A stretch of 36,243 nt of DNA. Source: Ignavibacteriota bacterium. GTDB taxonomy: Bacteria > Bacteroidota > Ignavibacteria > UBA10030. This document shows, piece after piece, positions 8,562-16,716 of the stretch (the first letter of the stretch is position 1; each line of letters begins with the position of its first letter). The notes beneath the pieces are model-generated. The model worked only from the letters and a program-made list of their open reading frames with translations. It was not told the origin of the DNA and searched no databases. The translations under genes were made by a program, and so were the position numbers. The stretch covers positions 1 to 36,243 of the forward strand of contig JAKEEG010000036.1 of assembly GCA_022616555.1 (NCBI GenBank). The letters run 5' to 3'.

Positions 8562-8574
8562 TTCTTCTATAAAA

Positions 8575-9753
8575 CTATTGCTTTTTTCTCTTATACCTCG
8601 CCTGTATCTCCTTCATCGAATCCCCGCCATACTTCTCCAAAAATGCATTTGCAAGCACAGGAGCAATGACAGCTTCGGCGATAACTGAGCAAGCCGGGAC
8701 GGCGCAAACATCCGAGCGCTCGTAGCGCGCTTTGACGCTTTTCCTCGCAGCGAGATCGACCGATTGCAACGGGTTAGCAAGAGTCGAAATCGGCTTCATC
8801 GCGCCATGAAGAACGATCATCTCGCCGTTGGTAACGCCTCCTTCCAACCCACCAGCCCGGTCTGTCTTTCTGCTGATCGTTCCACCTTTGACGCTAAATT
8901 CATCATGCACATCCGAGCCGTACTTTCGCGCGTTGGTAAAGCCATCGCCAATCTCTACTCCCTTCACTGCATGAATAGACATGACGGCTTGTGATAACTG
9001 ACCATCTAACTTTCTATCGTACTGCACATAACTTCCAAGACCAATCGGTGCGCCGGTCACCAACACTTCAAACACTCCGCCTAAAGTATCGCCAAGTTTT
9101 TTCGTTTTACGGATTGCGTCGATTGCCTTCCCTTCAATTTTCTTGTCAAGGATTCGCACTTGCGACTTATCGGCTTCCTCTGTGACTTTGTACGCGCCAC
9201 AATTCGCTTTGGTATATTTCCTGATAAGCTTGTCGATATTCGTGCGATTGATAACAGCTGCAGCTCCAATCGAAAGCACGTGACTGCCGATGAATACTCC
9301 AACATCTTCCATCAGTTTGCGTGCGATAGTGCACAGTGCAACACGCATCGCGGTCTCCCGCGCGCTCGAGCGCTCAATGACGTTGCGGATGTCGTCAAAT
9401 CCGTACTTCATCGCCCCTACATAATCAGCATGACCCGGCCGCGGGATGGTGATTTTCTCTACACCTTTCCCATCACTCTCCACTGCCATCCGTTCAGTCC
9501 AATTTCGCCAATCATTGTTGCGGATCACCAGCGCAATCGGTGAGCCGATTGTCTTCCCAAACCTCACGCCGGAGAGAATTTCAACCTTATCCGACTCTAT
9601 GCGCATTCTCCCGCCCCTGCCATATCCCTGCTGTCGCCGCCAGAGCTGGTGATTGATGTATTCTGCCGAAATAGGCAATCCAGCCGGCACACCCTCAATA
9701 ATGCCGACAAGCGCCTGACCGTGCGATTCTCCTGATGTAATATACCGTATCAT
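8575..9753 (-). CDS. aroC: chorismate synthase
   Basis: Last step of the shikimate pathway: converts 5-enolpyruvylshikimate-3-phosphate to chorismate using reduced FMN. The 392-residue protein starts with the family signature MIRYITSGESHGQALVGIIEGVPAGLPI, and shows RIESDKVEILSGVRFGKTIGSPIALVI, PRPGHADYVGAMKYGFDDIRNVIERSSARETAMRVA and the C-terminal GGLEGGVTNGEMIVLHGAMKPI and DVCAVPACSVIAEAVIA blocks. The open frame extends 25 codons further upstream, but those residues do not belong to the family, so the ATG at 9753 is the start. No obvious Shine-Dalgarno is present. It appears to be a single-gene unit flanked by repeats. Confidence 0.97.
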   Translation of the reverse strand: MIRYITSGESHGQALVGIIEGVPAGLPISAEYINHQLWRRQQGYGRGGRMRIESDKVEILSGVRFGKTIGSPIALVIRNNDWRNWTERMAVESDGKGVEKITIPRPGHADYVGAMKYGFDDIRNVIERSSARETAMRVALCTIARKLMEDVGVFIGSHVLSIGAAAVINRTNIDKLIRKYTKANCGAYKVTEEADKSQVRILDKKIEGKAIDAIRKTKKLGDTLGGVFEVLVTGAPIGLGSYVQYDRKLDGQLSQAVMSIHAVKGVEIGDGFTNARKYGSDVHDEFSVKGGTISRKTDRAGGLEGGVTNGEMIVLHGAMKPISTLANPLQSVDLAARKSVKARYERSDVCAVPACSVIAEAVIAPVLANAFLEKYGGDSMKEIQARYKRKKQ

Positions 9754-10017
9754 ATGGTATCGAATAAAACGAATATTTATGCGAGATTCAATAAAATTAG
9801 AAGCAGTTTTAATAATGTAGCAATACAAAAATAGGTATACACGCTATTCTCAGTCCCCCTACCAGGGGGACGCGACGTTTTCTGTCGCAGGGGGTTTGAA
9901 TCTCTGCAATATTTAACCCCCTCGTCCCAAAAAAGCGGGACACTCCTGCTGTTTGGGGGAGAGAAAGCCTTAACGTGAAAGCATCCAAACGTCTGCTATT
10001 GCGAGAATGGAACAAAT
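9754..10017. repeat. gene-free stretch with an inverted pair of palindromic repeats (families A and B)
   Basis: No credible gene. At 9853-9896 is a family A element: hairpin GTCCCCCT/AGGGGGAC (9853-9871), then GCGAC/GTCGC (9872-9888), ending AGGGGGTTT. Starting at about 9915 is a second element in the opposite orientation (AACCCCCTCGTCCC...GCGGGAC...), a degenerate family B copy, so AGGGGGTT (9889-9896) and AACCCCCT (9915-9922) also pair with each other. Related copies occur at 14971-15020, 15044-15097, 18501-18555 and 31025-31072. The part next to aroC is A+T-rich and probably holds its promoter, but no clear boxes stand out. Confidence 0.65.
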
Positions 10018-10050
10018 AAAAAAGGCGTCCCGGTTACCCAAGACGCCTTG
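10018..10050 (-). terminator. intrinsic terminator after the HtrA/Do gene
   Basis: On the minus strand the stem AAGGCGTC / GACGCCTT (arms 10049-10042 and 10029-10022) with a 12-base loop runs into TTTTTT (10023-10018). It lies 20 bases beyond the stop of the serine protease gene. This is a textbook rho-independent terminator and closes the Nudix/pfkB-mtnA-recO-protease block. Confidence 0.85.
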
Positions 10051-10069
10051 AATTCACAACGAGTACAGC

Positions 10070-11599
10070 TTACTTCGGAATCTCTATCGCCACAAACTGA
10101 GTCTGCTTACTCGCTCGCTTCACTCTGAGGAGTACGGCATCGCCCGGCTTTTTGCTTCTAATGATTTCTTCGAATTGCTTCGCCGAGTTAACCTGCACAT
10201 CCCCTGCCGTTAAGATGACATCCCCACGGAACACCGCCCGCTGCGCGGCTTCGCTGAACTGTTCCACTTTCTCAACAAAGACGCCGTTATCAACTTCGTA
10301 CTGCTTCCTGATTTCGGCGTCGATATTCCTCACCGTGAGGCCGATCTTTTCCAATTCAACCGTCGCCGGCTCAGCCTTCTCTGGCTTTGAACCGGTGTCC
10401 TCGCGGTCAACTGCGGGAACAACTGTGTCTTCCTCTGAACGAGCACGTAATGTCACTTTCTTTTCCAACGGCTTTTTGTCGCGTAGTAATTTCAATGTCA
10501 CAACATCACCCGGATGCTTTGCTGCTATCACTGTTTGGAGTTGATTGGCAGTATTCACTTCCTTGCCATCGACAGACAGGATAATGTCGTTCGCCTTCAA
10601 CCCGGCATCTTGAGCCGCGCCGTCCGGACGCACGCTGTTGACCAGCACTCCTTGAGCTCTGCTCAACCCTTGTGCTTTCGCCATTGTCGCATCGATGCTG
10701 CTGATCTCAACGCCAAGGTAGCCACGAAGTACTTTGCCGTACTTAATAATGTCGCCGGCAACTTTCTTCGCAAGGTTAATCGGGATGGCGAAACTGTATC
10801 CTTGGTAGCGTTGGTTGGTTGTTGCAATCGCCGTATTCACGCCGACAACTTCCCCATCCACGTTCACCAACGCGCCGCCGCTATTCCCGGGATTCACTGC
10901 CGCATCGGTCTGAATAAAATTCTCAATTCCATATCCATCATCGTTATCAATAATTCCGATATTGCGGCCGATCGCGCTGACGATGCCTTGCGTCATCGTC
11001 GACGTCAACCCCAACGGATTTCCGAAGGCGAACACGATGTGCCCGACTTCCACTCCATCCGAATCACCGAGCCGCGGGATAGGAAGCTCTTCCGCATCAA
11101 TTTTAATCACGGCTAAATCCGTATAGCGGTCTGTGCCGACAACTTTTGTCGCTTTAAATCGGCGCGTGTCGGATAAGACAACTTCGATCTTATCCGGGTC
11201 GGCGTTATCAACAACATGGTTGTTGGTAAGGATGTAACCGTCCGGTGTGAGAATCACTCCGGAGCCCGCGCCCATTTCACCGTGTGGCTCCTGCGGCTGG
11301 AAATCAGGCCCGAAGAATCTGAAAAAGAATTGGTCGTTTTGACGGGAACTCGACCGTGGTTTCGTCGTCACTTTGATGTACACGACCGCCGGAATAATTT
11401 CTTTCGCCACACTCCGGTAGGCATCGTTTAATGCGTGTAACGATGAACTCGATTTTGTTTGAGTCGTCTGCGAGCCGAGCTGGACGTTCTCTCCCGCGAA
11501 CGACGCATCAACGCCTTTGAAGCTCGATACGAGCGTCACGCCGAAGACAATCCCCAGCGCTATCAACATCACGGCAACAATAACTGACTTCGTTGACAT
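10070..11599 (-). CDS. HtrA/Do-family periplasmic serine protease with two PDZ domains
   Basis: Envelope quality-control protease/chaperone of the DegP/DegQ (S1C) type. I start at the ATG at 11599 (509 residues) because AGGAGG and GAGG precede it; an upstream TTG-type extension overlapping recO is unlikely. An N-terminal hydrophobic segment (VIVAVMLIALGIVFGVTLV) acts as signal or anchor. The trypsin-like domain carries the triad: His128 in TNNHVVD, Asp161 in YTDLAVIKID and Ser240 in NPGNSGGALV. Two PDZ domains follow (about 285-385 and 420-505), joined by a charged linker. It is last in an operon whose neighbours are recO, mtnA and a PfkB kinase, with a 37-base gap after recO. DegP versus DegQ cannot be told apart here. 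Confidence 0.95.
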   Translation of the reverse strand: MSTKSVIVAVMLIALGIVFGVTLVSSFKGVDASFAGENVQLGSQTTQTKSSSSLHALNDAYRSVAKEIIPAVVYIKVTTKPRSSSRQNDQFFFRFFGPDFQPQEPHGEMGAGSGVILTPDGYILTNNHVVDNADPDKIEVVLSDTRRFKATKVVGTDRYTDLAVIKIDAEELPIPRLGDSDGVEVGHIVFAFGNPLGLTSTMTQGIVSAIGRNIGIIDNDDGYGIENFIQTDAAVNPGNSGGALVNVDGEVVGVNTAIATTNQRYQGYSFAIPINLAKKVAGDIIKYGKVLRGYLGVEISSIDATMAKAQGLSRAQGVLVNSVRPDGAAQDAGLKANDIILSVDGKEVNTANQLQTVIAAKHPGDVVTLKLLRDKKPLEKKVTLRARSEEDTVVPAVDREDTGSKPEKAEPATVELEKIGLTVRNIDAEIRKQYEVDNGVFVEKVEQFSEAAQRAVFRGDVILTAGDVQVNSAKQFEEIIRSKKPGDAVLLRVKRASKQTQFVAIEIPK

Positions 11600-11636
11600 T
11601 CCTCTATACCTCCTGTGTTTTTTGTGTTTCAATACC

Positions 11637-12428
11637 TCAAACATGCAAACTTTGAAAAACTTTTGCCGCCTTCAGCGGCTTCAGTCCTTCAATATGATAC
11701 TGCAAGTACAAACGCAAAGTTTCGTTCAGTTCGTTCCCAGCCTCTGTAGTATACTCAAGATTCTGAATATTATCCATGTCGAGATGGTGCAGCAGCTTCA
11801 GGCTTTGTGCCGCCTCAGCCCTGAGACGATATTGAGAGTGACCCTGGGCTCCAAGCTTCCCTGCAGTAGCGGAACATGTCGGACAATATATCCCGCCTTT
11901 GCTCAGATCCAAAATGTAAGCAGTTTTTGCACCGTTTAGCTCTAACTTCCTGCCGCAGGAAATGCAGTTTTCAAGGTGTAAAGCGAAACCGAACAACAAT
12001 GCGAGGCGGATTTCAAACGCAAAAAAATGGCTCTCAAACATCCTTTCAGACTTCTCCAGACAATCGAGTGTCTTCACCAATAATAAAAACAGCGCCAGGT
12101 TCTCCTCCTCGTCATGTGTAAGCTGGTTTATCAGCTCCACAATAGAGAGAGCTACCGCCATCCGCTCCATTTCCGAATGAATGCGCTTGTACGGCTTGAC
12201 AATATCGCACTGGGAAACCAGCTGCAGCTCGCGTTGCTCTTTCTTGTAAATCACCAGCGAGCTGAGCGTCATCGGTTCCAACGCCGCGCCAAATTTGCTC
12301 TTGGAATCCCTTGCGCCTTTCGCGATCGCCTTGATTTTGCCGTACCGACGCGTGTAGAACGTAACAATCTTGCTTGTGTCACGATATCGCATCGACTTGA
12401 GTACTATGGCATCGGTCTTCTCGATCAT
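11637..12428 (-). CDS. recO: DNA repair protein RecO
   Basis: RecFOR-pathway mediator that helps load RecA on SSB-coated gaps and anneals complementary strands. The 263-residue protein has the N-terminal OB-fold (IEKTDAIVLKSMRYRDTSKIVTFYTRRYGKIKAIAKGARDSKSKFGAALEP) and a helical C-terminal domain with a zinc-type knuckle C-I-S-C-G and C-P-T-C (around 155-190), as in other four-cysteine RecO proteins. Length is typical. The ATG start overlaps the mtnA stop in an ATGA, implying translational coupling. Confidence 0.95.
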   Translation of the reverse strand: MIEKTDAIVLKSMRYRDTSKIVTFYTRRYGKIKAIAKGARDSKSKFGAALEPMTLSSLVIYKKEQRELQLVSQCDIVKPYKRIHSEMERMAVALSIVELINQLTHDEEENLALFLLLVKTLDCLEKSERMFESHFFAFEIRLALLFGFALHLENCISCGRKLELNGAKTAYILDLSKGGIYCPTCSATAGKLGAQGHSQYRLRAEAAQSLKLLHHLDMDNIQNLEYTTEAGNELNETLRLYLQYHIEGLKPLKAAKVFQSLHV

Positions 12429-13498
12429 GTCATCGCTCCAACCGAATAAACAGAAGAAGACCGACGCAACTCAGCAAGAGTCTTCGCCGACAGTTCATGA
12501 ATCACCCCTTGCTCCGTAATCAGCGCGGAAACCAATTCGTGAGGCGTTACATCGAACACCAGATTATCGACATCCACTGTACCCCTGCCCGCCTCATTTT
12601 CAAAGAACGATGAAACTTCAGACTGCTTTCTCCGCTCGATAACAATAGATTCGCCTGAAGGCGTTTCAAAATCCAATGTCGAGCTCGGTGCAGCGACATA
12701 AAACGGGACGCCATGATGCTTAGAAAGCACGGCAAGCGAGTACGTCCCAACTTTGTTTGCAACATCTCCGTTCGCCGCTATCCGGTCTGCACCGACAATA
12801 ACAGCGTTGACTTTCCCCTGTTTCATGAGAAATCCCGCAGCACTATCCACGACAAGCGTTGCGGGAATATTCAGCTTGCTGAGTTCCCAAGCCGTCAGCC
12901 GCGCCCCTTGAAGAAGCGGCCTCGTTTCATCAATATAGACGTGTGAAATATTGCTTTGTTCCCATGCAGTTTCAACCACTCCCAGCGCAGTCCCTATGCC
13001 GCCTGTCGCAAGCCTTCCGGTATTGCAATGGGTTAAAACGGTGGAGTGTTTCGGCAACAGCCCTGCCCCGTGCTTGCCGATCATCCTGCACATCTCGGCG
13101 TCTTCCATATGAATGGCAACGGCTTCAGCAAGGAGAGTTTTCCCGAGTGAATCCACGCCCGCGTGTTCATTCCGTTCGAAGACCGTCTGCATTCTCTGCA
13201 ATGACCAGAAAAGATTCACTGCAGTCGGGCGTGTTGATGCAAAAAATGAAACGGCTTTTTGAAAATACGCAGCGCGGCCTACCAGCGTACCGATCTTACT
13301 CGTTGCGAGCGCAACACCGTACGCCGCAGCAATGCCGATGAGCGGCGCGCCGCGTATCGCTAAGCGCCGTATTGCTTCAGCAACTACCCCTGCATCGTCG
13401 GTCTCGATGTAGACTTCTTGTTCTGGAAGGAGTGTCTGATCGAGGAAACGCACCTTCCCATCGTTCCACTGGATGGGCGTGATGTGCTGAACATTCAT
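12425..13498 (-). CDS. mtnA: methylthioribose-1-phosphate isomerase
   Basis: Methionine-salvage enzyme converting 5-methylthioribose-1-phosphate to methylthioribulose-1-phosphate; related proteins in the eIF2B-like family isomerise ribose-1,5-bisphosphate. The 357-residue sequence shows RRLAIRGAPLIGIAAAYGVAL, THCNTGRLATGGIGTALGV with the catalytic-type Cys158, VYIDETRPLLQGARLTAWEL, and VGADRIAANGDVANKVGTY with Asp238. These fit MtnA well. The gene overlaps the upstream PfkB kinase by four bases and recO by four, so the three are probably translated as a coupled unit. No other methionine-salvage genes are in the window. Confidence 0.93.
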   Translation of the reverse strand: MNVQHITPIQWNDGKVRFLDQTLLPEQEVYIETDDAGVVAEAIRRLAIRGAPLIGIAAAYGVALATSKIGTLVGRAAYFQKAVSFFASTRPTAVNLFWSLQRMQTVFERNEHAGVDSLGKTLLAEAVAIHMEDAEMCRMIGKHGAGLLPKHSTVLTHCNTGRLATGGIGTALGVVETAWEQSNISHVYIDETRPLLQGARLTAWELSKLNIPATLVVDSAAGFLMKQGKVNAVIVGADRIAANGDVANKVGTYSLAVLSKHHGVPFYVAAPSSTLDFETPSGESIVIERRKQSEVSSFFENEAGRGTVDVDNLVFDVTPHELVSALITEQGVIHELSAKTLAELRRSSSVYSVGAMT

Positions 13499-14409
13499 TG
13501 CTCGTCAAATTTCGTTAGCTTCATAAATTCGCGAAAACGATCTTGGATTTTCAGCGGAGTTAAATCGTCCAGTCCTTCGACGCTGAACTTCTCGACCGAA
13601 AACGACGCCATCGTATTGCCGTACACCACCGCGCGCTTTAGATTCTCGACAGAGATGTCGTCCGTTTTCGCCAACCAGCCGATGAACCCACCCGCAAACA
13701 CGTCTCCTGCACCGGTCGGGTCTTGTATATTCTCAAGTGGGTACGCCGGCGCCGAGAAAATAACATCGTTGGTGACCAACACCGCGCCGTGTTCGCCTTT
13801 CTTGATGATCACGACACGAGGCCCCATGCCGATGATGCGCTTCGCCCCTTTAATCAAGTTTGGCTCATCGGTCAACTGGCGGGTTTCGGAATCGTTCAAA
13901 ATAATAACATCCATCACCTTGAGCGTTTCCCGCAGCTCGTTCGGTTTATTCCGAATCCAGTAATTCATCGAATCGCCGATCACCAACCGCGGCCGTTCGA
14001 TGCTCTGAACGACTTTCTTCTGCAATACCGGGTCGATATTCCCAAGACAGATGTACGAGCTTTTCTTATACGCCGGTGGGATCACCGGGTCGAATTTCTC
14101 AAATGCGCCTAATTCCGTGTACAGCGTGTCGCGCATGTTCAAATCGTAGTGGTATCGTCCACCCCAACGGAATGTCTTCCCTTCTTCAACGACTTGCAGC
14201 CCGTCGAGGTCTATATTCCGTTTTTCCAGATACTTCATTTCCTTGCGCGGGAAATCTCCTCCGACAACCGCAACCAAGCGTACCGGCGCTGAAAAGTACG
14301 CCGCCGCAAGCGCAATATAAACTGCCGAACCTCCCAAGGCTTCCTCTACCTTACCGAATGGTGTTTCAACCGAATCGAGTGCGACCGAACCGACGACAAG
14401 TATGCCCAA
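13495..14409 (-). CDS. PfkB-family carbohydrate/nucleoside kinase
   Basis: ATP-dependent kinase of the ribokinase/PfkB superfamily, 304 residues, cytoplasmic. The N-terminal GSVALDSVETPFG...LGGSAVYIALAAAYFSAPVRLVAVVGGDFP matches the substrate-binding lobe with its GG switch. The C-terminal signature DPTGAGDVFAGGF (230-242) contains the catalytic base Asp236 and the anion hole. The substrate is not deducible from sequence. Tight coupling to mtnA (four-base overlap) hints at a sugar or nucleoside linked to 5'-methylthioadenosine or ribose-phosphate salvage. The start is a TTG at 14409 with AAAGG eight bases upstream; no ATG fits. It lies 27 bases downstream of the Nudix gene. Confidence 0.9.
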   Translation of the reverse strand: MGILVVGSVALDSVETPFGKVEEALGGSAVYIALAAAYFSAPVRLVAVVGGDFPRKEMKYLEKRNIDLDGLQVVEEGKTFRWGGRYHYDLNMRDTLYTELGAFEKFDPVIPPAYKKSSYICLGNIDPVLQKKVVQSIERPRLVIGDSMNYWIRNKPNELRETLKVMDVIILNDSETRQLTDEPNLIKGAKRIIGMGPRVVIIKKGEHGAVLVTNDVIFSAPAYPLENIQDPTGAGDVFAGGFIGWLAKTDDISVENLKRAVVYGNTMASFSVEKFSVEGLDDLTPLKIQDRFREFMKLTKFDEQ

Positions 14410-14436
14410 GAAATTGACCTTTCGTATTATCGTTCG

Positions 14437-14925
14437 TTATGAGCTTTCGTATTGCGAAAAATCTTTGATTTCAGCCAGTCTGCCGTCTTCCATATCGCCC
14501 ACGATGTTTGTATGTGTATGCGTGACGGCATTTTTTTGCCCGCGCCACACAAGCCGCTCGATGGCACCATCATACGTGAGCCATGCGTACTCCTGATGCT
14601 CGTCAGAAAGCTTCGGCTCGTCGTCCTCTTTCACCTGCGCGGCACATACCGGAGTGAGATTGACATGGTCCGACGCCGCGCTGTAAAAGGTGTCAACATA
14701 CGGCGTCACCCACAAACGCTGCGGACGAAAACCGGTTTCTTCGCGCAGCTCACGCAATGCCGCGGCAACCGTGTGTTCGCTTTCTTCAAGCATGCCGGTG
14801 ACAATCTGCCACACGCCGGGATACAGCGTTTCCTCTGCCGACCGTTTCAACACTAGGTACAACGGCTGTTGTCGAACATATTTAAAAACGCATACCTCAA
14901 CAACGCGCGAAGAAACGTGTGCCAT
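14437..14925 (-). CDS. Nudix hydrolase
   Basis: 162-residue pyrophosphohydrolase of the Nudix family, acting on nucleoside diphosphates linked to another moiety. The Nudix box is perfect at residues 44-66: G-x5-E-x7-R-E-L-x-E-E-x-G-F. The RRSAEETLYPGVWQIVTGMLE-like region and the later WLTYDGAIERLVW resemble NudB-type (dihydroneopterin triphosphate or dNTP) hydrolases, but specificity is uncertain. ATG start at 14925; no good Shine-Dalgarno. It precedes the PfkB-mtnA-recO-protease cluster and may be its first gene. Confidence 0.9.
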   Translation of the reverse strand: MAHVSSRVVEVCVFKYVRQQPLYLVLKRSAEETLYPGVWQIVTGMLEESEHTVAAALRELREETGFRPQRLWVTPYVDTFYSAASDHVNLTPVCAAQVKEDDEPKLSDEHQEYAWLTYDGAIERLVWRGQKNAVTHTHTNIVGDMEDGRLAEIKDFSQYESS

Positions 14926-14970
14926 GAGACTAGTGCTGCATCAAAAAAAACTCGTGGGTTTAGATGAAGG

Positions 14971-15097
14971 AAACCCCCTGCTCACTACGAAACGCTCGCG
15001 TCCCCCTTGGGTAGGGGGACAAAAAGGTTTACGCATCGCTTTTCCCCTCCTAACCAAGGAGGGGTGTCCCGACGTTTTTTGTCGGGACGGGGTGGTT
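14971..15097. repeat. adjacent family A and family B palindromic repeats
   Basis: 14971-15020 is a family A copy in minus orientation: on the minus strand it begins GTCCCCCTACCC, continues with an AGGGGGACGCGA block and ends AGGGGGTTT, matching 9853-9897. 15044-15097 is a family B copy on plus: CCCCTCCT/AGGAGGGG, then GTCCCGAC/GTCGGGAC around a T-run, then GGGGTGGTT. The second is nearly the same as 18501-18555. The cluster fills the gap between the outer-membrane protein gene and the Nudix gene; the paired stems could also terminate transcription. Confidence 0.75.
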
Positions 15098-15143
15098 ACC
15101 TTTATTCCTAGTTCAAACATTGCATTATTTCTTTGAAATGGCG

Positions 15144-15776
15144 CTAGTGGTACTGGAAACCCAGCGTCACCGCGAACCCGGATGGGTTCACGACATAATT
15201 ATACCCGCCGGGGAGGCCGTCTTCTTCCTTCGCAGCGAAGTACACTCGCGGCTCAAGAAAAATCTGCCCAATGAGCACGCGGAAAAATACCGTAGCGAAG
15301 AGATTGCCGCCGTTCTTGGATTCACTACGATTCGCCAACGGATTGAATATCCCTCCGCCCTCCGAGTACTCAACGCTATAAAAATACAAGTAGTACCCAA
15401 GACCAGCTCCAATGTAACCCCGCGAATCCGCGTCGCCAACGTTGAACACCTGGTATCCGACATTTGCATGCAGCGGAATCAAAAACATCGCCTGGGAATA
15501 TCCCGAAGGCGGCGCATTTTTATAAATGTTGAACGTTTGCTTGAGGTACAATTCTGCCGCGCCGCTGATGAAAAAATCATAGTGAATAAATTCCGTGATC
15601 CCATCAACTCCGAACATCAGGCCGTTGTTCAGCCCATCGCTCGGTTTATAGATGCCGAACTTGCCGCTGTAATACTGCCGCAAGTTTGTGCTCTTGGGTT
15701 GCTCGTCTTTTTTCGCCTGCGCAAGCAAGATAACGGGCAACGCCAGAAATGTCAGCGTTAGCAGAAATCTTCTCAT
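15144..15776 (-). CDS. putative outer-membrane beta-barrel protein
   Basis: 210 residues with a clear cleavable signal peptide (MRRFLLTLTFLALPVILLAQA). The mature part has alternating aromatic/hydrophobic strands with Gly-rich turns (GLMFGVDGITEFIHYDFFISGAAELYLKQTF; GYIGAGLGYYLYFYSVEYS; NLFATVFFRVLIGQIFLEPRVYF) and ends in a strand with aromatics (FAVTLGFQYH), as expected for an eight-stranded-type barrel inserted by the Bam complex. No specific family is recognised, so the role is unknown. ATG start at 15776 with GAGGAGG six bases upstream. It follows the DedA/VTT gene by 30 bases on the same strand. Confidence 0.82.
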   Translation of the reverse strand: MRRFLLTLTFLALPVILLAQAKKDEQPKSTNLRQYYSGKFGIYKPSDGLNNGLMFGVDGITEFIHYDFFISGAAELYLKQTFNIYKNAPPSGYSQAMFLIPLHANVGYQVFNVGDADSRGYIGAGLGYYLYFYSVEYSEGGGIFNPLANRSESKNGGNLFATVFFRVLIGQIFLEPRVYFAAKEEDGLPGGYNYVVNPSGFAVTLGFQYH

Positions 15777-15806
15777 AGGTACCTCCTCCTCGGTTAGTGA
15801 ATGGAA

Positions 15807-16406
15807 TTAGACAAGCCACCGGATGGCGATGAAACCCAAAACTCCCAACGCCACAAATCCGACGGTAAACGCTTCAAGATACTTATCGATCAAAGCTTTT
15901 ATGCTGGGTCCGAATGCATAGAATAACGCTGCGACCAAAAAAAATCGTGCCGGCCTGCTGAGCGCCGAAGCTGCGACAAGTGTCGCAAACGGAACTTCAA
16001 ACGCGCCCGCCGCGATGGTAAACACCTTATACGGGATTGGAGTAAAGCCGGCAATCGCGATCGCAGCAAACGCATTTTCCTGATAAAGCTGACGAACCGC
16101 TAAATATTGTTGCTCCAAGCCGTAGAATTCGATAATCGGGCGGCCGACTAAATCGTAGAATTCCAATCCGATAAAATACCCAAACATTCCTCCCAGAACA
16201 GAGCCAACCGAACATACGAGCGCATAACGGAACGATTTCTTCGGAAACGACACTGCCAGTGCAATCAACAATACATCGGGCGGAATCGGGAAAAAGGATG
16301 ATTCAATAAAAGCGATGCCAAAGAGTGACCAATTAGCGCCGGGCTTTTGCGCAAAACCTTCCACCCACGCTTTGAGATTTCTAAGCCAAACCGATATCCT
16401 ACGCAA
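15807..16406 (-). CDS. VTT/DedA-family membrane protein (YqaA-like)
   Basis: 199-residue inner-membrane protein of the VTT (SNARE-associated/DedA) superfamily; members are implicated in lipid scrambling or undecaprenyl-phosphate recycling and envelope homeostasis. Visible family features are the re-entrant loop sequence FIESSFFPIPPDVLLIALAV, the GGMFGYFIGLEFYDLVGR block, and the FTPIPYKVFTIAAGAFEVPFATLVAASALSRPARFF block with its Pro/Arg pattern. About five hydrophobic segments are present. The start is a TTG at 16406, with AAGGA a few bases upstream; no ATG is available at that end. The precise substrate is unknown. Confidence 0.88.
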   Translation of the reverse strand: MRRISVWLRNLKAWVEGFAQKPGANWSLFGIAFIESSFFPIPPDVLLIALAVSFPKKSFRYALVCSVGSVLGGMFGYFIGLEFYDLVGRPIIEFYGLEQQYLAVRQLYQENAFAAIAIAGFTPIPYKVFTIAAGAFEVPFATLVAASALSRPARFFLVAALFYAFGPSIKALIDKYLEAFTVGFVALGVLGFIAIRWLV

Positions 16407-16716
16407 TCAAGTCCTTTCAAAAAGTCAAAAAATTTCAACACCAAGACACAAAGGCACGAAGAACACTATTACTCAGATAAAAAAAACTTCATACGGGTAA
16501 TCAAACACAATGTAACGGGTAGGACAGACCTGCCTGCCGGCAGGCAGGCATTTGCCAAAGGCATCCCTTCGGGGCTTGTCTGTCCTACGAAAAGCTTAAA
16601 CCCTATTCTTTACTTGGTGCCTTCGTGTCTTTTTGGTAACAATGTAATATACGCTGATTTTCCAGAAATGAAAAGAACATCCTCACAAAACGAGTACTTT
16701 TTACTCTCTCGTCTGC
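16407..16716. repeat. gene-free stretch: nested inverted repeats around a 20-bp palindrome (family C/F)
   Basis: The core, 16519-16588, is a hairpin: GTAGGACAGAC (16519-16529) pairs with GTCTGTCCTAC (16578-16588). Inside are the perfect palindrome CCTGCCTGCCGGCAGGCAGG (16529-16548) and a CCC-TTCG-GGG mini-hairpin near 16565. Flanking it are inverted copies of another repeat, CACCAAGACACAAAGGCACGA at 16439-16459 and GGTGCCTTCGTGTCTTTTTGG at 16616-16636, so the whole 16439-16637 segment is an imperfect palindrome of about 200 bases. I see no gene, and no clear promoter for the DedA-like gene beyond the A+T-rich stretch near 16410-16440. Confidence 0.7.

Noticed and set aside
9754-9828. 25-codon N-terminal extension of chorismate synthase
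   Set aside because: Chorismate synthases begin at M(I/L)RY...GESHG; the extension is A+T-rich leader sequence.
9961-10017. tRNA or other small RNA gene in the aroC-protease gap
   Set aside because: No cloverleaf or TTCGA-type T-loop could be found here or elsewhere in the window.
11600-11644. 15-codon N-terminal extension of the HtrA protease overlapping recO
   Set aside because: A good ribosome-binding site directly precedes the internal ATG at 11599, and the extension would put basic residues ahead of a normal signal sequence.
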